A DNA stretch of 64,000 nucleotides from Streptomyces sp. HM190 (GTDB taxonomy: Bacteria > Actinomycetota > Actinomycetes > Streptomycetales > Streptomycetaceae). Made by a program: the position numbers and the translations under genes. The notes under the pieces are model-generated. The model did not search any database and was not told the DNA's origin. It saw nothing but the letters and a program-made list of their open reading frames with translations. This document shows positions 46,717-54,934 of this stretch, one piece after another. The stretch covers positions 5,208,001 to 5,272,000 of the forward strand of contig NZ_CP047318.1 in assembly GCF_009857135.1 (NCBI RefSeq), in the 5' to 3' direction. The number at the start of each line of letters is the position of its first letter. The stretch's first letter is position 1.

Positions 46717-47534
46717 TGGGCCAGAAGGTTAACCCGCATGGGTTCCGGCTCGGTGTCACCACGGACTTCAAGTCCCGGTGGTACGCCGACAAGCTGTACA
46801 AGGACTACGTCAAGGAAGACGTCGCCATCCGTCGGATGCTGACGTCCGGCATGGAGCGCGCCGGTATCTCGAAGGTGGAGATCGAGCGCACCCGTGACCG
46901 TGTCCGCGTGGACATCCACACCGCGCGTCCGGGCATCGTCATCGGCCGCCGCGGCGCGGAGGCCGACAAGATCCGCGGTCAGCTGGAGAAGCTGACGGGC
47001 AAGCAGGTCCAGCTGAACATCCTCGAGGTCAAGAACCCCGAGACGGACGCTCAGCTGGTTGCTCAGGCCGTCGCCGAGCAGCTGTCCTCCCGCGTCTCCT
47101 TCCGTCGGGCCATGCGCAAGAGCATGCAGTCCGCCATGAAGGCCGGCGCCAAGGGCATCAAGATCCAGTGCGGTGGCCGCCTCGGCGGCGCCGAGATGTC
47201 CCGCTCGGAGTTCTACCGCGAGGGCCGTGTGCCCCTGCACACGCTCCGCGCGAACGTGGACTACGGCTTCTTCGAGGCCAAGACGACCTTCGGCCGCATC
47301 GGTGTGAAGGTCTGGATCTACAAGGGCGACGTCAAGAACATCGCCGAGGTCCGCGCCGAGAACGCCGCTGCCCGTGCGGGTAACCGCCCGGCCCGCGGTG
47401 GTGCCGACCGCCCGGCCCGTGGTGGCCGCGGTGGCGAGCGGCGCGGTCGCAAGCCGCAGCAGGCTGCCGGCGCCGAGGCCCCCAAGGCCGAGGCCCCCGC
47501 CGCTCCGGCTGAGAGCACCGGAACGGAGGCCTGA
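46716..47534 (+). CDS. rpsC: 30S ribosomal protein S3
   Basis: A 272-aa S3 at the mRNA entry site. The type II KH domain includes VIGRRGAEADKIRGQLEKLT (about residues 70-90). The C-terminal domain ends near residue 215, followed by a Gly/Arg-rich and then Ala/Pro/Glu-rich tail of about 55 residues that is longer than in E. coli. One-base overlap with rplV. Confidence 0.98.
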   Translation: MGQKVNPHGFRLGVTTDFKSRWYADKLYKDYVKEDVAIRRMLTSGMERAGISKVEIERTRDRVRVDIHTARPGIVIGRRGAEADKIRGQLEKLTGKQVQLNILEVKNPETDAQLVAQAVAEQLSSRVSFRRAMRKSMQSAMKAGAKGIKIQCGGRLGGAEMSRSEFYREGRVPLHTLRANVDYGFFEAKTTFGRIGVKVWIYKGDVKNIAEVRAENAAARAGNRPARGGADRPARGGRGGERRGRKPQQAAGAEAPKAEAPAAPAESTGTEA

Positions 47535-47539
47535 CCGAC

Positions 47540-47959
47540 ATGCTGATCCCCCGTAGGGTCAAGCACCGCAAGCAGCACCACCCGAAGCGCAACGGCGCTG
47601 CCAAGGGTGGCACGACGGTTGCGTTCGGCGAGTACGGCATCCAGGCGCTCACCCCGGCGTATGTGACGAACCGTCAGATCGAGGCCGCTCGTATCGCCAT
47701 GACGCGTCACATCAAGCGTGGTGGCAAGGTCTGGATCAACATCTACCCGGACCGTCCCCTCACCAAGAAGCCCGCCGAGACCCGCATGGGTTCCGGTAAG
47801 GGTTCCCCGGAGTGGTGGATCGCCAACGTCAAGCCCGGACGCGTGATGTTCGAGCTGTCGTACCCCAACGAGAAGATCGCCCGTGAGGCCCTGACTCGCG
47901 CCGCCCACAAGCTGCCGATGAAGTGCCGGATCGTCAAGCGCGAGGCAGGTGAAGCGTGA
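47540..47959 (+). CDS. rplP: 50S ribosomal protein L16
   Basis: A 139-aa L16 near the A-site tRNA and the avilamycin/evernimicin site. Typical start MLIPRRVKHRKQHHPKR, then GKVWINIYPDRPLTKKPAET and MGSGKGSPEWWIA. Its stop overlaps the rpmC start (TGATG). Confidence 0.98.
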   Translation: MLIPRRVKHRKQHHPKRNGAAKGGTTVAFGEYGIQALTPAYVTNRQIEAARIAMTRHIKRGGKVWINIYPDRPLTKKPAETRMGSGKGSPEWWIANVKPGRVMFELSYPNEKIAREALTRAAHKLPMKCRIVKREAGEA

Positions 47960-48183
47960 TGTCGGCCGGTACCAAGGCGTCCGAGCTGCGCGAGCTGGGC
48001 AACGAGGAGCTTCTGGCGAAGCTCCGCGAGGCCAAGGAAGAGCTGTTCAACCTCCGCTTCCAGGCGGCGACCGGACAGCTCGAGAACCACGGCCGTCTGA
48101 AGGCGGTCCGCAAGGACATCGCGCGGATCTACACCCTGATGCGCGAGCGTGAGCTGGGCATCGAAACGGTGGAGAACGCCTGA
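47959..48183 (+). CDS. rpmC: 50S ribosomal protein L29
   Basis: A 74-aa two-helix protein near the tunnel exit. Signature ELRELGNEELLAKLREAKEE and RFQAATGQLEN. ATG at 47959 is preferred over the adjoining GTG at 47956, with AGGTGAAG upstream. It overlaps both neighbours by one base. Confidence 0.96.
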   Translation: MSAGTKASELRELGNEELLAKLREAKEELFNLRFQAATGQLENHGRLKAVRKDIARIYTLMRERELGIETVENA

Positions 48184-48470
48184 TGAGCGAGAACAACGTG
48201 ACTGAGACGAACACTGAGGCGCGGGGCTTCCGCAAGACCCGCGAGGGCATCGTCGTCAGCGACAAGATGGACAAGACCGTCGTCGTCGCCGTCGAGGACC
48301 GCAAGAAGCACGCCCTGTACGGCAAGGTCATCCGCAGCACGAGCAAGCTCAAGGCGCACGACGAGCAGAACGCCGCCGGCGTCGGTGACCGCGTCCTCCT
48401 GATGGAGACCCGGCCGCTGTCCGCCACGAAGCACTGGCGCGTCGTCGAGATCCTCGAGAAGGCGAAGTAA
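48183..48470 (+). CDS. rpsQ: 30S ribosomal protein S17
   Basis: A 95-aa OB-fold protein of the small subunit body. Core signature KTREGIVVSDKMDKTVVVAV and YGKVIRSTSKLKAHDEQN. The first 12 residues are an acidic extension. It is followed by an unusual 328-base GC-rich gap before rplN. Confidence 0.98.
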   Translation: MSENNVTETNTEARGFRKTREGIVVSDKMDKTVVVAVEDRKKHALYGKVIRSTSKLKAHDEQNAAGVGDRVLLMETRPLSATKHWRVVEILEKAK

Positions 48471-48798
48471 CCAAGCGGGGGCGCCGCCCCCGCTGACCCC
48501 CGCCGGGGCCCCGCCCCGGCACCCGCTGGGGGCTTCGCTCCCCGGTCCTTGAGACCGGGCGGGCGCAAGCCCCGGCACGGGACCCGGTGCCGGGCCCGAC
48601 GGCAGGCCCGCGAGGCGACTCGCGGAGCCCTCGCCGGAGGGCCGGCGCCCCGGGCCCCGGGGCGGCAGACGCCCCCGGCGGTACGGGTTCGGGCCTTACG
48701 AGGCGCAAGTAATTCCTGCCGGGCAGACCCGACAGGACAGTTCCGCCAGGCTCTCCGGCTCATCCCGGAGGGAACCGGCAGACAATCAGGAGATAGAC
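48471..48798. repeat. Hairpin-rich spacer between rpsQ and rplN
   Basis: A stack of G+C hairpins: AGCGGGGG/CCCCCGCT (48475-48495), GCCGGGGC/GCCCCGGC (48503-48521), CCCGGCAC/GTGCCGGG (48571-48594) and several imperfect ones. No ORF with convincing features. GGAG at about 48789 serves rplN. The first hairpin could end part of the S10 transcript. Confidence 0.75.
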
Positions 48799-49167
48799 GT
48801 GATCCAGCAGGAGTCGCGACTGCGTGTCGCCGACAACACTGGTGCGAAGGAGATCCTTTGCATCCGTGTGCTCGGTGGCTCCGGTCGCCGCTACGCGGGC
48901 ATCGGTGACGTCATCGTCGCCACCGTCAAGGACGCGATCCCCGGTGGCAACGTGAAGAAGGGTGACGTCGTCAAGGCGGTCATCGTTCGCACCGTCAAGG
49001 AGCGCCGCCGTCCGGACGGCTCGTACATCCGCTTCGACGAGAACGCCGCCGTCATTCTGAAGAACGACGGCGACCCTCGCGGCACCCGTATCTTCGGCCC
49101 CGTCGGCCGTGAGCTGCGCGAGAAGAAGTTCATGAAGATCATCTCGCTCGCGCCGGAGGTGCTGTAA
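48799..49167 (+). CDS. rplN: 50S ribosomal protein L14
   Basis: A 122-aa protein at the subunit interface. Signature IQQESRLRVADNTGAKEILC and GDVVKAVIVRTVKERRRPDG. GTG start with CAGGAG upstream. It heads the spc gene group, 2 bases before rplX. Confidence 0.98.
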   Translation: MIQQESRLRVADNTGAKEILCIRVLGGSGRRYAGIGDVIVATVKDAIPGGNVKKGDVVKAVIVRTVKERRRPDGSYIRFDENAAVILKNDGDPRGTRIFGPVGRELREKKFMKIISLAPEVL

Positions 49168-49169
49168 GC

Positions 49170-49493
49170 ATGAAGATCAAGAAGGGCGACCTGGTCCAGG
49201 TCATCACCGGTAAGGACAAGGGCAAGCAGGGCAAGGTCATCGCGGCCTTCCCCCGCGAGGACCGCGTCCTGGTCGAGGGTGTCAACCGGGTCAAGAAGCA
49301 CACCAAGGCCGGTCCGACGGCTCGCGGTTCGCAGGCCGGCGGCATCGTCACCACCGAGGCGCCGATCCACGTCTCCAACGTCCAGCTGGTCGTGGAGAAG
49401 GACGGCAAGAAGGTCGTGACCCGCGTCGGTTACCGCTTCGACGACGAGGGCAACAAGATCCGCGTTGCCAAGCGGACGGGTGAGGACATCTGA
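49170..49493 (+). CDS. rplX: 50S ribosomal protein L24
   Basis: A 107-aa assembly-initiating protein. KOW motif at the N-terminus (KIKKGDLVQVITGKDKGKQG), then VEGVNRVKKHTKAGPTARGS. One-base overlap with rplE. Confidence 0.98.
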   Translation: MKIKKGDLVQVITGKDKGKQGKVIAAFPREDRVLVEGVNRVKKHTKAGPTARGSQAGGIVTTEAPIHVSNVQLVVEKDGKKVVTRVGYRFDDEGNKIRVAKRTGEDI

Positions 49494-50050
49494 TGGCTAC
49501 CACCACCACTCCGCGTCTGAAGACGAAGTACCGCGAGGAGATCGCGGGCAAGCTGCGTGACGAGTTCAAGTACGAGAACGTCATGCAGATCCCCGGCCTC
49601 GTCAAGATCGTGGTCAACATGGGTGTGGGCGACGCCGCCCGCGACTCCAAGCTGATCGAGGGCGCCATCCGCGACCTCACCACGATCACCGGTCAGAAGC
49701 CGGCCGTCACCAAGGCCCGCAAGTCCATCGCGCAGTTCAAGCTGCGTGAGGGTCAGCCGATCGGTGCCCACGTCACGCTCCGTGGCGACCGCATGTGGGA
49801 GTTCCTGGACCGCACCCTGTCGCTCGCGCTCCCGCGCATCCGCGACTTCCGCGGCCTGTCCCCCAAGCAGTTCGACGGCCGTGGCAACTACACCTTCGGT
49901 CTCACCGAGCAGGTCATGTTCCACGAGATCGACCAGGACAAGATCGACCGCGTCCGGGGTATGGACATCACCGTGGTGACCACGGCGACCAACGACGCTG
50001 AGGGCCGCGCGCTCCTTCGTCACCTCGGCTTCCCCTTCAAGGAGGCGTGA
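49493..50050 (+). CDS. rplE: 50S ribosomal protein L5
   Basis: A 185-aa 5S rRNA binder that contacts P-site tRNA. Signature VMQIPGLVKIVVNMGVGDAA, GQKPAVTKARKSIAQFKLRE and DFRGLSPKQFDGRGNYTFGL. Separated from rpsN by 5 bases. Confidence 0.98.
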   Translation: MATTTTPRLKTKYREEIAGKLRDEFKYENVMQIPGLVKIVVNMGVGDAARDSKLIEGAIRDLTTITGQKPAVTKARKSIAQFKLREGQPIGAHVTLRGDRMWEFLDRTLSLALPRIRDFRGLSPKQFDGRGNYTFGLTEQVMFHEIDQDKIDRVRGMDITVVTTATNDAEGRALLRHLGFPFKEA

Positions 50051-50055
50051 GCGAG

Positions 50056-50241
50056 ATGGCGAAGAAGGCACTGATCGCGAAGGCTGCCCGCAAGCCGAAG
50101 TTCGCCGTGCGCGGCTACACCCGCTGCCAGCGGTGTGGCCGTCCGCACTCCGTGTACCGCAAGTTCGGCCTGTGCCGCGTGTGCCTCCGTGAGATGGCTC
50201 ACCGTGGCGAGCTGCCGGGCGTGACCAAGAGCTCCTGGTAA
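50056..50241 (+). CDS. rpsN: 30S ribosomal protein S14, zinc-binding type Z
   Basis: A 61-aa short S14 with Cys24, Cys27, Cys40 and Cys43 (CQRC...CRVC) forming a zinc site. Many actinobacteria also have a longer, cysteine-free copy under zinc control elsewhere. GAAGG-type ribosome site is weak; the gene is 5 bases after rplE and probably coupled to it. Confidence 0.97.
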   Translation: MAKKALIAKAARKPKFAVRGYTRCQRCGRPHSVYRKFGLCRVCLREMAHRGELPGVTKSSW

Positions 50242-50287
50242 TCCCGTCTTCTAGGGATTCCCGAAGCTCTCGGTAAGCACTGGGCGT

Positions 50288-50338
50288 GTCAGGCGCCCAC
50301 CCGTCCATGGCTTAGGCTTGGAGGGTTGGGCGCCTGAC
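50288..50338 (+). promoter_or_regulatory. 12-bp inverted repeat in the rpsH leader
   Basis: GTCAGGCGCCCA at 50288-50299 pairs perfectly with TGGGCGCCTGAC at 50327-50338 around a 27-nt loop, in the 214-base gap before rpsH. It may be a terminator, a processing site or a target for S8 control. Confidence 0.7.
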
Positions 50339-50455
50339 GGTAGCCCGTACGACTTACTACGCCGTAGGTCCCCGCACCGCACCCGTCCCGCCATCGAGTG
50401 GGGAGAGGGATGGCGCATACAGGAAACCCCGGCGAGAGAGGCCGAAGGCCAATTC

Positions 50456-50854
50456 ATGACCATGACTGATCCGATCGCAGACATGCTTACGCGTCTGCGG
50501 AACGCGAACTCGGCATACCACGACTCCGTGACGATGCCGGCATCGAAGATCAAGTCGCACATCGCGGAGATCCTCCAGCAGGAGGGCTTCATCACGGGCT
50601 GGAAGGTCGAGGACGCCGAGGTCGGCAAGAACCTCGTCCTGGAGCTGAAGTTCGGCCCCAACCGTGAGCGCTCCATCGCGGGCATCAAGCGGATCTCCAA
50701 GCCCGGTCTCCGGGTGTACGCGAAGTCCACCAACCTGCCGAAGGTGCTCGGCGGCCTCGGCGTGGCGATCATCTCCACGTCCCACGGGCTCCTCACCGAC
50801 AAGCAGGCCGGCAAGAAGGGCGTGGGTGGGGAAGTCCTCGCCTACGTCTGGTAG
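50456..50854 (+). CDS. rpsH: 30S ribosomal protein S8
   Basis: A 132-aa rRNA-binding protein that in E. coli represses the spc operon. Signature TDPIADMLTRLRNANSAYHD and LGGLGVAIISTSHGLLTDKQ. ATG at 50456 is the usual start; a second ATG two codons on is an alternative. GAAGG lies upstream. Confidence 0.98.
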   Translation: MTMTDPIADMLTRLRNANSAYHDSVTMPASKIKSHIAEILQQEGFITGWKVEDAEVGKNLVLELKFGPNRERSIAGIKRISKPGLRVYAKSTNLPKVLGGLGVAIISTSHGLLTDKQAGKKGVGGEVLAYVW

Positions 50855-50878
50855 CGGAAGGGAACGGAGGAAACAGCT

Positions 50879-51418
50879 ATGTCGCGTATTGGCAAGCTCC
50901 CCATCACGGTTCCCGCCGGCGTGGACGTCACCATCGACGGCCGGACGGTCTCGGTCAAGGGCCCCAAGGGCACGCTGACCCACACCGTCGTGGCGCCGAT
51001 CGAGATCGCCAAGGGTGAGGACGGCGTTCTGAACGTCACCCGCCCCAACGACGAGCGTCAGAGCAAGGCCCTGCACGGCCTGTCCCGCACGCTGGTGGCG
51101 AACATGATCACCGGCGTGACCCAGGGTTACGTGAAGAAGCTCGAGATCAGCGGTGTCGGTTACCGCGTGACCGCCAAGGGCTCGAACCTCGAGTTCGCGC
51201 TCGGCTACAGCCACCCGATCACCGTCGAGGCGCCCGAGGGAATCACCTTCAAGGTGGAGACCCCGACCCGGTTCCAGGTCGAGGGCATCGACAAGCAGAA
51301 GGTCGGCGAGGTTGCGGCCAACATCCGCAAGCTGCGCAAGCCCGACCCGTACAAGGCCAAGGGCGTCAAGTACGAGGGCGAAGTCATCCGCCGCAAGGTC
51401 GGAAAGGCGGGTAAGTAA
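50879..51418 (+). CDS. rplF: 50S ribosomal protein L6
   Basis: A 179-aa two-domain protein near the sarcin-ricin loop. Signature MSRIGKLPITVPAGVDVTID and the C-terminal IRKLRKPDPYKAKGVKYEGE. GGAGGAAA precedes the start. Confidence 0.98.
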   Translation: MSRIGKLPITVPAGVDVTIDGRTVSVKGPKGTLTHTVVAPIEIAKGEDGVLNVTRPNDERQSKALHGLSRTLVANMITGVTQGYVKKLEISGVGYRVTAKGSNLEFALGYSHPITVEAPEGITFKVETPTRFQVEGIDKQKVGEVAANIRKLRKPDPYKAKGVKYEGEVIRRKVGKAGK

Positions 51419-51421
51419 GCC

Positions 51422-51805
51422 ATGGCATACGGCACGAAGATCGCTAAGGGCGACGCTTACAAGCGTGCTGCCATCAAGCGGCGCCACATCCGTATCCGTA
51501 AGAAGGTCAACGGTACGGCTGAGCGTCCCCGCCTGGTCGTGACCCGCTCGAACCGCCACATCGTGGCCCAGGTGATCGACGACCTCAAGGGTCACACCCT
51601 TGCGTCGGCGTCCACCCTGGACGCGTCGATCCGTGGCGGCGACGACGACAAGTCGGCGCAGGCCGGCAAGGTCGGCGCCCTGGTCGCCGAGCGTGCCAAG
51701 GCCGCCGGTGTCGAGGCCGTCGTGTTCGACCGAGGTGGTAACCGGTACGCGGGTCGCATCGCGGCCCTGGCCGACGCCGCCCGCGAGGCCGGGCTCAAGT
51801 TCTGA
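51422..51805 (+). CDS. rplR: 50S ribosomal protein L18
   Basis: A 127-aa 5S rRNA binder. Signature RRHIRIRKKVNGTAERPRLV, VTRSNRHIVAQVIDD and the C-terminal FDRGGNRYAGRIAALADAAR. Three bases after rplF. Confidence 0.98.
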   Translation: MAYGTKIAKGDAYKRAAIKRRHIRIRKKVNGTAERPRLVVTRSNRHIVAQVIDDLKGHTLASASTLDASIRGGDDDKSAQAGKVGALVAERAKAAGVEAVVFDRGGNRYAGRIAALADAAREAGLKF

Positions 51806-51844
51806 GCTCGCTGCGTAGCTAGCGGAAAGAGAGAGGTAAATCCA

Positions 51845-52450
51845 ATGGCTGGACCCCAGCGCCGCGGTGGCGGTGCCGGTGGCGGCGAGCGGCGGGACCG
51901 GAAGGGCCGTGACGGCGGCGCTGCTGCCGCCGAGAAGACCGCGTACGTTGAGCGCGTCGTCGCGATCAACCGCGTCGCCAAGGTTGTGAAGGGTGGTCGT
52001 CGCTTCAGCTTCACCGCGCTGGTCGTGGTGGGCGACGGTGACGGCACCGTGGGTGTCGGTTACGGCAAGGCCAAGGAGGTGCCGGCCGCCATCGCCAAGG
52101 GCGTTGAGGAGGCCAAGAAGCACTTCTTCAAGGTCCCCCGTATCCAGGGCACCATCCCGCACCCCATCCAGGGTGAGAAGGCTGCCGGCGTCGTGCTGCT
52201 CAAGCCCGCGTCCCCCGGTACCGGTGTGATCGCCGGTGGTCCGGTGCGTGCCGTGCTCGAGTGCGCCGGTATCCACGACGTGCTGTCGAAGTCGCTCGGC
52301 TCCGACAACGCGATCAACATCGTGCACGCGACCGTGGAGGCCCTGAAGGGTCTGCAGCGTCCCGAGGAGATCGCGGCCCGCCGTGGTCTGCCCCTGGAGG
52401 ACGTCGCCCCCGCGGCTCTGCTCCGTGCGCGTGCCGGGGCGGGTGTGTGA
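51845..52450 (+). CDS. rpsE: 30S ribosomal protein S5
   Basis: A 201-aa S5 that helps unwind mRNA at entry and keeps decoding accurate. Gly/Arg-rich N-terminus (GPQRRGGGAGGGERRDRKGR), then the double-stranded RNA-binding part VVKGGRRFSFTALVVVGDGD, the spectinomycin-related loop. The C-terminal GGPVRAVLECAGIHDVLSKS is standard. AGAGAGG upstream. Confidence 0.98.
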   Translation: MAGPQRRGGGAGGGERRDRKGRDGGAAAAEKTAYVERVVAINRVAKVVKGGRRFSFTALVVVGDGDGTVGVGYGKAKEVPAAIAKGVEEAKKHFFKVPRIQGTIPHPIQGEKAAGVVLLKPASPGTGVIAGGPVRAVLECAGIHDVLSKSLGSDNAINIVHATVEALKGLQRPEEIAARRGLPLEDVAPAALLRARAGAGV

Positions 52451-52452
52451 TC

Positions 52453-52635
52453 ATGGCGCAGCTCAAGATCACGCAGGTCAAGTCCTACATCGGCAGCAAG
52501 CAGAACCACCGTGACACCCTGCGCTCCCTTGGTCTCAAGGGCATCAACACGCAGGTCGTCAAGGAGGACCGCCCCGAGTTCCGCGGCATGGTGCACACCG
52601 TCCGCCACCTCGTGACGGTCGAGGAGGTCGACTGA
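52453..52635 (+). CDS. rpmD: 50S ribosomal protein L30
   Basis: A 60-aa protein: AQLKITQVKSYIGSKQNHRD, then TLRSLGLKGINTQVV and MVHTVRHLVTVEEVD. Two bases after rpsE, two before rplO. Confidence 0.98.
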   Translation: MAQLKITQVKSYIGSKQNHRDTLRSLGLKGINTQVVKEDRPEFRGMVHTVRHLVTVEEVD

Positions 52636-52637
52636 TC

Positions 52638-53093
52638 ATGGCGGAGAACAACCCGCTCAAGATCCACAACCTCCGTCCCGCCCCGGGTGCCAAGACCGCC
52701 AAGACCCGTGTCGGTCGTGGTGAGGCCTCGAAGGGTAAGACGGCCGGTCGTGGTACCAAGGGTACGAAGGCCCGCTACCAGGTTCCGGAGCGCTTCGAGG
52801 GTGGCCAGATGCCCCTCCACATGCGCCTCCCGAAGCTGAAGGGCTTCAAGAACCCCTTCAAGACGGAGTACCAGGTCGTGAACCTGGACAAGCTCGCCGC
52901 CCTCTACCCCGAGGGTGGGGAGGTCACCGTTGCCGACCTGGTCGCCAAGGGTGCCGTCCGCAAGAACAGCCTCGTCAAGGTCCTTGGCCAGGGCGAGGTC
53001 TCCGTGGCGCTGCAGGTGACGGTCGACGCCGTCTCCGGCTCCGCCAAGGAGAAGATCACCGCCGCCGGCGGCAGCGTCACCGAGCTCATCTGA
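52638..53093 (+). CDS. rplO: 50S ribosomal protein L15
   Basis: A 151-aa late-assembly protein. The Gly/Lys-rich N-terminus TRVGRGEASKGKTAGRGTKG and the core PLHMRLPKLKGFKNPFKTEY are typical. A terminator follows, so secY is on a separate transcript here. Confidence 0.98.
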   Translation: MAENNPLKIHNLRPAPGAKTAKTRVGRGEASKGKTAGRGTKGTKARYQVPERFEGGQMPLHMRLPKLKGFKNPFKTEYQVVNLDKLAALYPEGGEVTVADLVAKGAVRKNSLVKVLGQGEVSVALQVTVDAVSGSAKEKITAAGGSVTELI

Positions 53094-53122
53094 GTCCGGG
53101 CGGCCGCGCCGCGCAGCACGCA

Positions 53123-53168
53123 CGAAGGCCGGGTGGTTCCCCTCACGGGGGGAGCCGCTCGGCCTTCG
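53123..53168 (+). terminator. Terminator after rplO
   Basis: CGAAGGCCG at 53123-53131 pairs perfectly with CGGCCTTCG at 53160-53168, with a further CCCC/GGGG inner stem. It lies 30 bases after the stop. Confidence 0.82.
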
Positions 53169-53456
53169 GCGTTCACCGGGCGCGAAACGGGGGCCGTCGG
53201 CCACCCCCGGCGCCGCCCGGCGGGGAACTCCGGCGGGCCGGGATTCGTCGTACACCGTGGTGACTGTGCGGTAGCTTTCCGCGCGGCTCGTCCGGGGTCC
53301 GGCATGTCGTCTGCGCCGTTTTCCCCGGTTCGTCGCCGCGGGCGGTCACAGGGGGAGACGCTCGGCGAAAGATCCCGTCCGGTGTGCGGAGATCGAACGT
53401 GTGACGGGATCCGCTGGACGACGGGTGACCGTGAATTGCTCGGCGCGCAAGCGAAC
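53169..53456. other. Intergenic region before the secY promoter, no gene seen
   Basis: About 290 bases of GC-rich sequence without a convincing ORF or stable long hairpin. Confidence 0.4.
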
Positions 53457-53486
53457 TTCACCTGGCTGCACAGGCACTGTTAGAGT
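53457..53486 (+). promoter_or_regulatory. Candidate secY promoter
   Basis: TTCACC at 53457-53462 and TAGAGT at 53481-53486 are separated by 18 bases, implying a leader of about 130 nt before secY. Confidence 0.45.
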
Positions 53487-53620
53487 CCGTGAGGTCCACC
53501 TGTGCCCGCGCGAGGTATGCCGTTCGGTGTCGGGGTGGTAGAAAACATCGTTCGGCCCACCGGGCCCTGTTGAATCGACTAGTCCCTACCGCGCGCGTCG
53601 CGGGGGTCGCAGGAGGAACC

Positions 53621-54934
53621 GTGCTCACCGCGTTCGCCCGGGCGTTCAAGACGCCCGACCTGCGCAAGAAGCTGCTCTTCACGCTCGGCATCATCGTGCT
53701 CTACCGGATCGGCACGCACGTGCCGATCCCCGGTGTCGACTACACCGCGGTCCAGGCCTGTATCGATGCGCAGAAGTCCAACTCGGGCCTCTTCGGTCTG
53801 GTCAACATGTTCAGCGGTGGCGCGCTGCTGCAGATCACGATCTTCGCGCTCGGCATCATGCCGTACATCACCGCGAGCATCATCCTGCAGCTGCTGACCG
53901 TGGTGATCCCGCGCCTCGAAGCCCTCAAGAAAGAGGGGCAGGCCGGCACGGCGAAGATCACGCAGTACACGCGGTACCTGACCGTGGCGCTGGCGATCCT
54001 GCAGGGCACCGGCCTGGTCGCCACGGCCCGCAGCGGTTCGCTCTTCCCGAACTGCCCGCAGGCCCAGCAGGTCGTGCCGGACCCGTCGATCTTCACCACC
54101 ATCGTCATGGTGATCACGATGACCGCCGGCACGGCGCTCGTCATGTGGCTCGGTGAGCTGATCACCGACCGCGGCATCGGCAACGGCATGTCGATCCTGA
54201 TGTTCATCTCGATCGCCGCCACCTTCCCCGCCGCGCTGTGGGCCATCAAAGAGCAGGGCAGCCTCGCGGACGGCTGGATCGAGTTCGCCACCGTGATCGC
54301 CGTCGGCTTCGTGATGGTCGCGCTGGTGGTCTTCGTGGAGCAGGCCCAGCGCCGCATCCCCGTGCAGTACGCGAAGCGCATGATCGGTCGCCGGTCCTAC
54401 GGCGGTACCTCGACGTACATCCCGCTGAAGGTGAACCAGGCGGGTGTGATCCCCGTCATCTTCGCGTCGTCGCTGCTCTACATCCCTGCGCTGATCGTCC
54501 AGTTCTCCGGATCGACGGCCGGCTGGGCCGCCTGGGTCACCAAGAACCTGGCGCAACCGGACGCCCCCGTGCACATCACGATCTACTTCTTCCTGATCGT
54601 CTTCTTCGCCTTCTTCTACGTGGCCATCTCGTTCAACCCCGAGGAAGTCGCGGACAACATGAAGAAGTATGGTGGCTTCATCCCGGGCATCCGGGCTGGC
54701 CGACCGACCGCTGAGTACCTCTCCTACGTGCTCAACCGGATCACCTGGCCGGGTTCGCTGTACTTGGGTCTGATCGCTCTCGTCCCGACAATGGCGTTGG
54801 CTGGTTTCGGGGCAAACCAGAACTTCCCCTTCGGCGGTACCAGCATCCTGATCATCGTGGGTGTGGGTCTGGAGACGGTGAAGCAGATCGAGAGCCAGCT
54901 CCAGCAGCGCAATTACGAAGGGTTCCTCCGCTGA
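53621..54934 (+). CDS. secY: Preprotein translocase subunit SecY
   Basis: A 437-aa, ten-helix channel of the Sec system in the cytoplasmic membrane. Signature segments are RIGTHVPIPGVDY (TM1), MFSGGALLQITIFALGIMPY (TM2/plug region), GELITDRGIGNGMS and YAKRMIGRRSYGGTSTYIPL. The GTG at 53621 follows AGGAGG and gives a family-length protein. Its stop overlaps the adk start (TGATG). Confidence 0.98.
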   Translation: MLTAFARAFKTPDLRKKLLFTLGIIVLYRIGTHVPIPGVDYTAVQACIDAQKSNSGLFGLVNMFSGGALLQITIFALGIMPYITASIILQLLTVVIPRLEALKKEGQAGTAKITQYTRYLTVALAILQGTGLVATARSGSLFPNCPQAQQVVPDPSIFTTIVMVITMTAGTALVMWLGELITDRGIGNGMSILMFISIAATFPAALWAIKEQGSLADGWIEFATVIAVGFVMVALVVFVEQAQRRIPVQYAKRMIGRRSYGGTSTYIPLKVNQAGVIPVIFASSLLYIPALIVQFSGSTAGWAAWVTKNLAQPDAPVHITIYFFLIVFFAFFYVAISFNPEEVADNMKKYGGFIPGIRAGRPTAEYLSYVLNRITWPGSLYLGLIALVPTMALAGFGANQNFPFGGTSILIIVGVGLETVKQIESQLQQRNYEGFLR

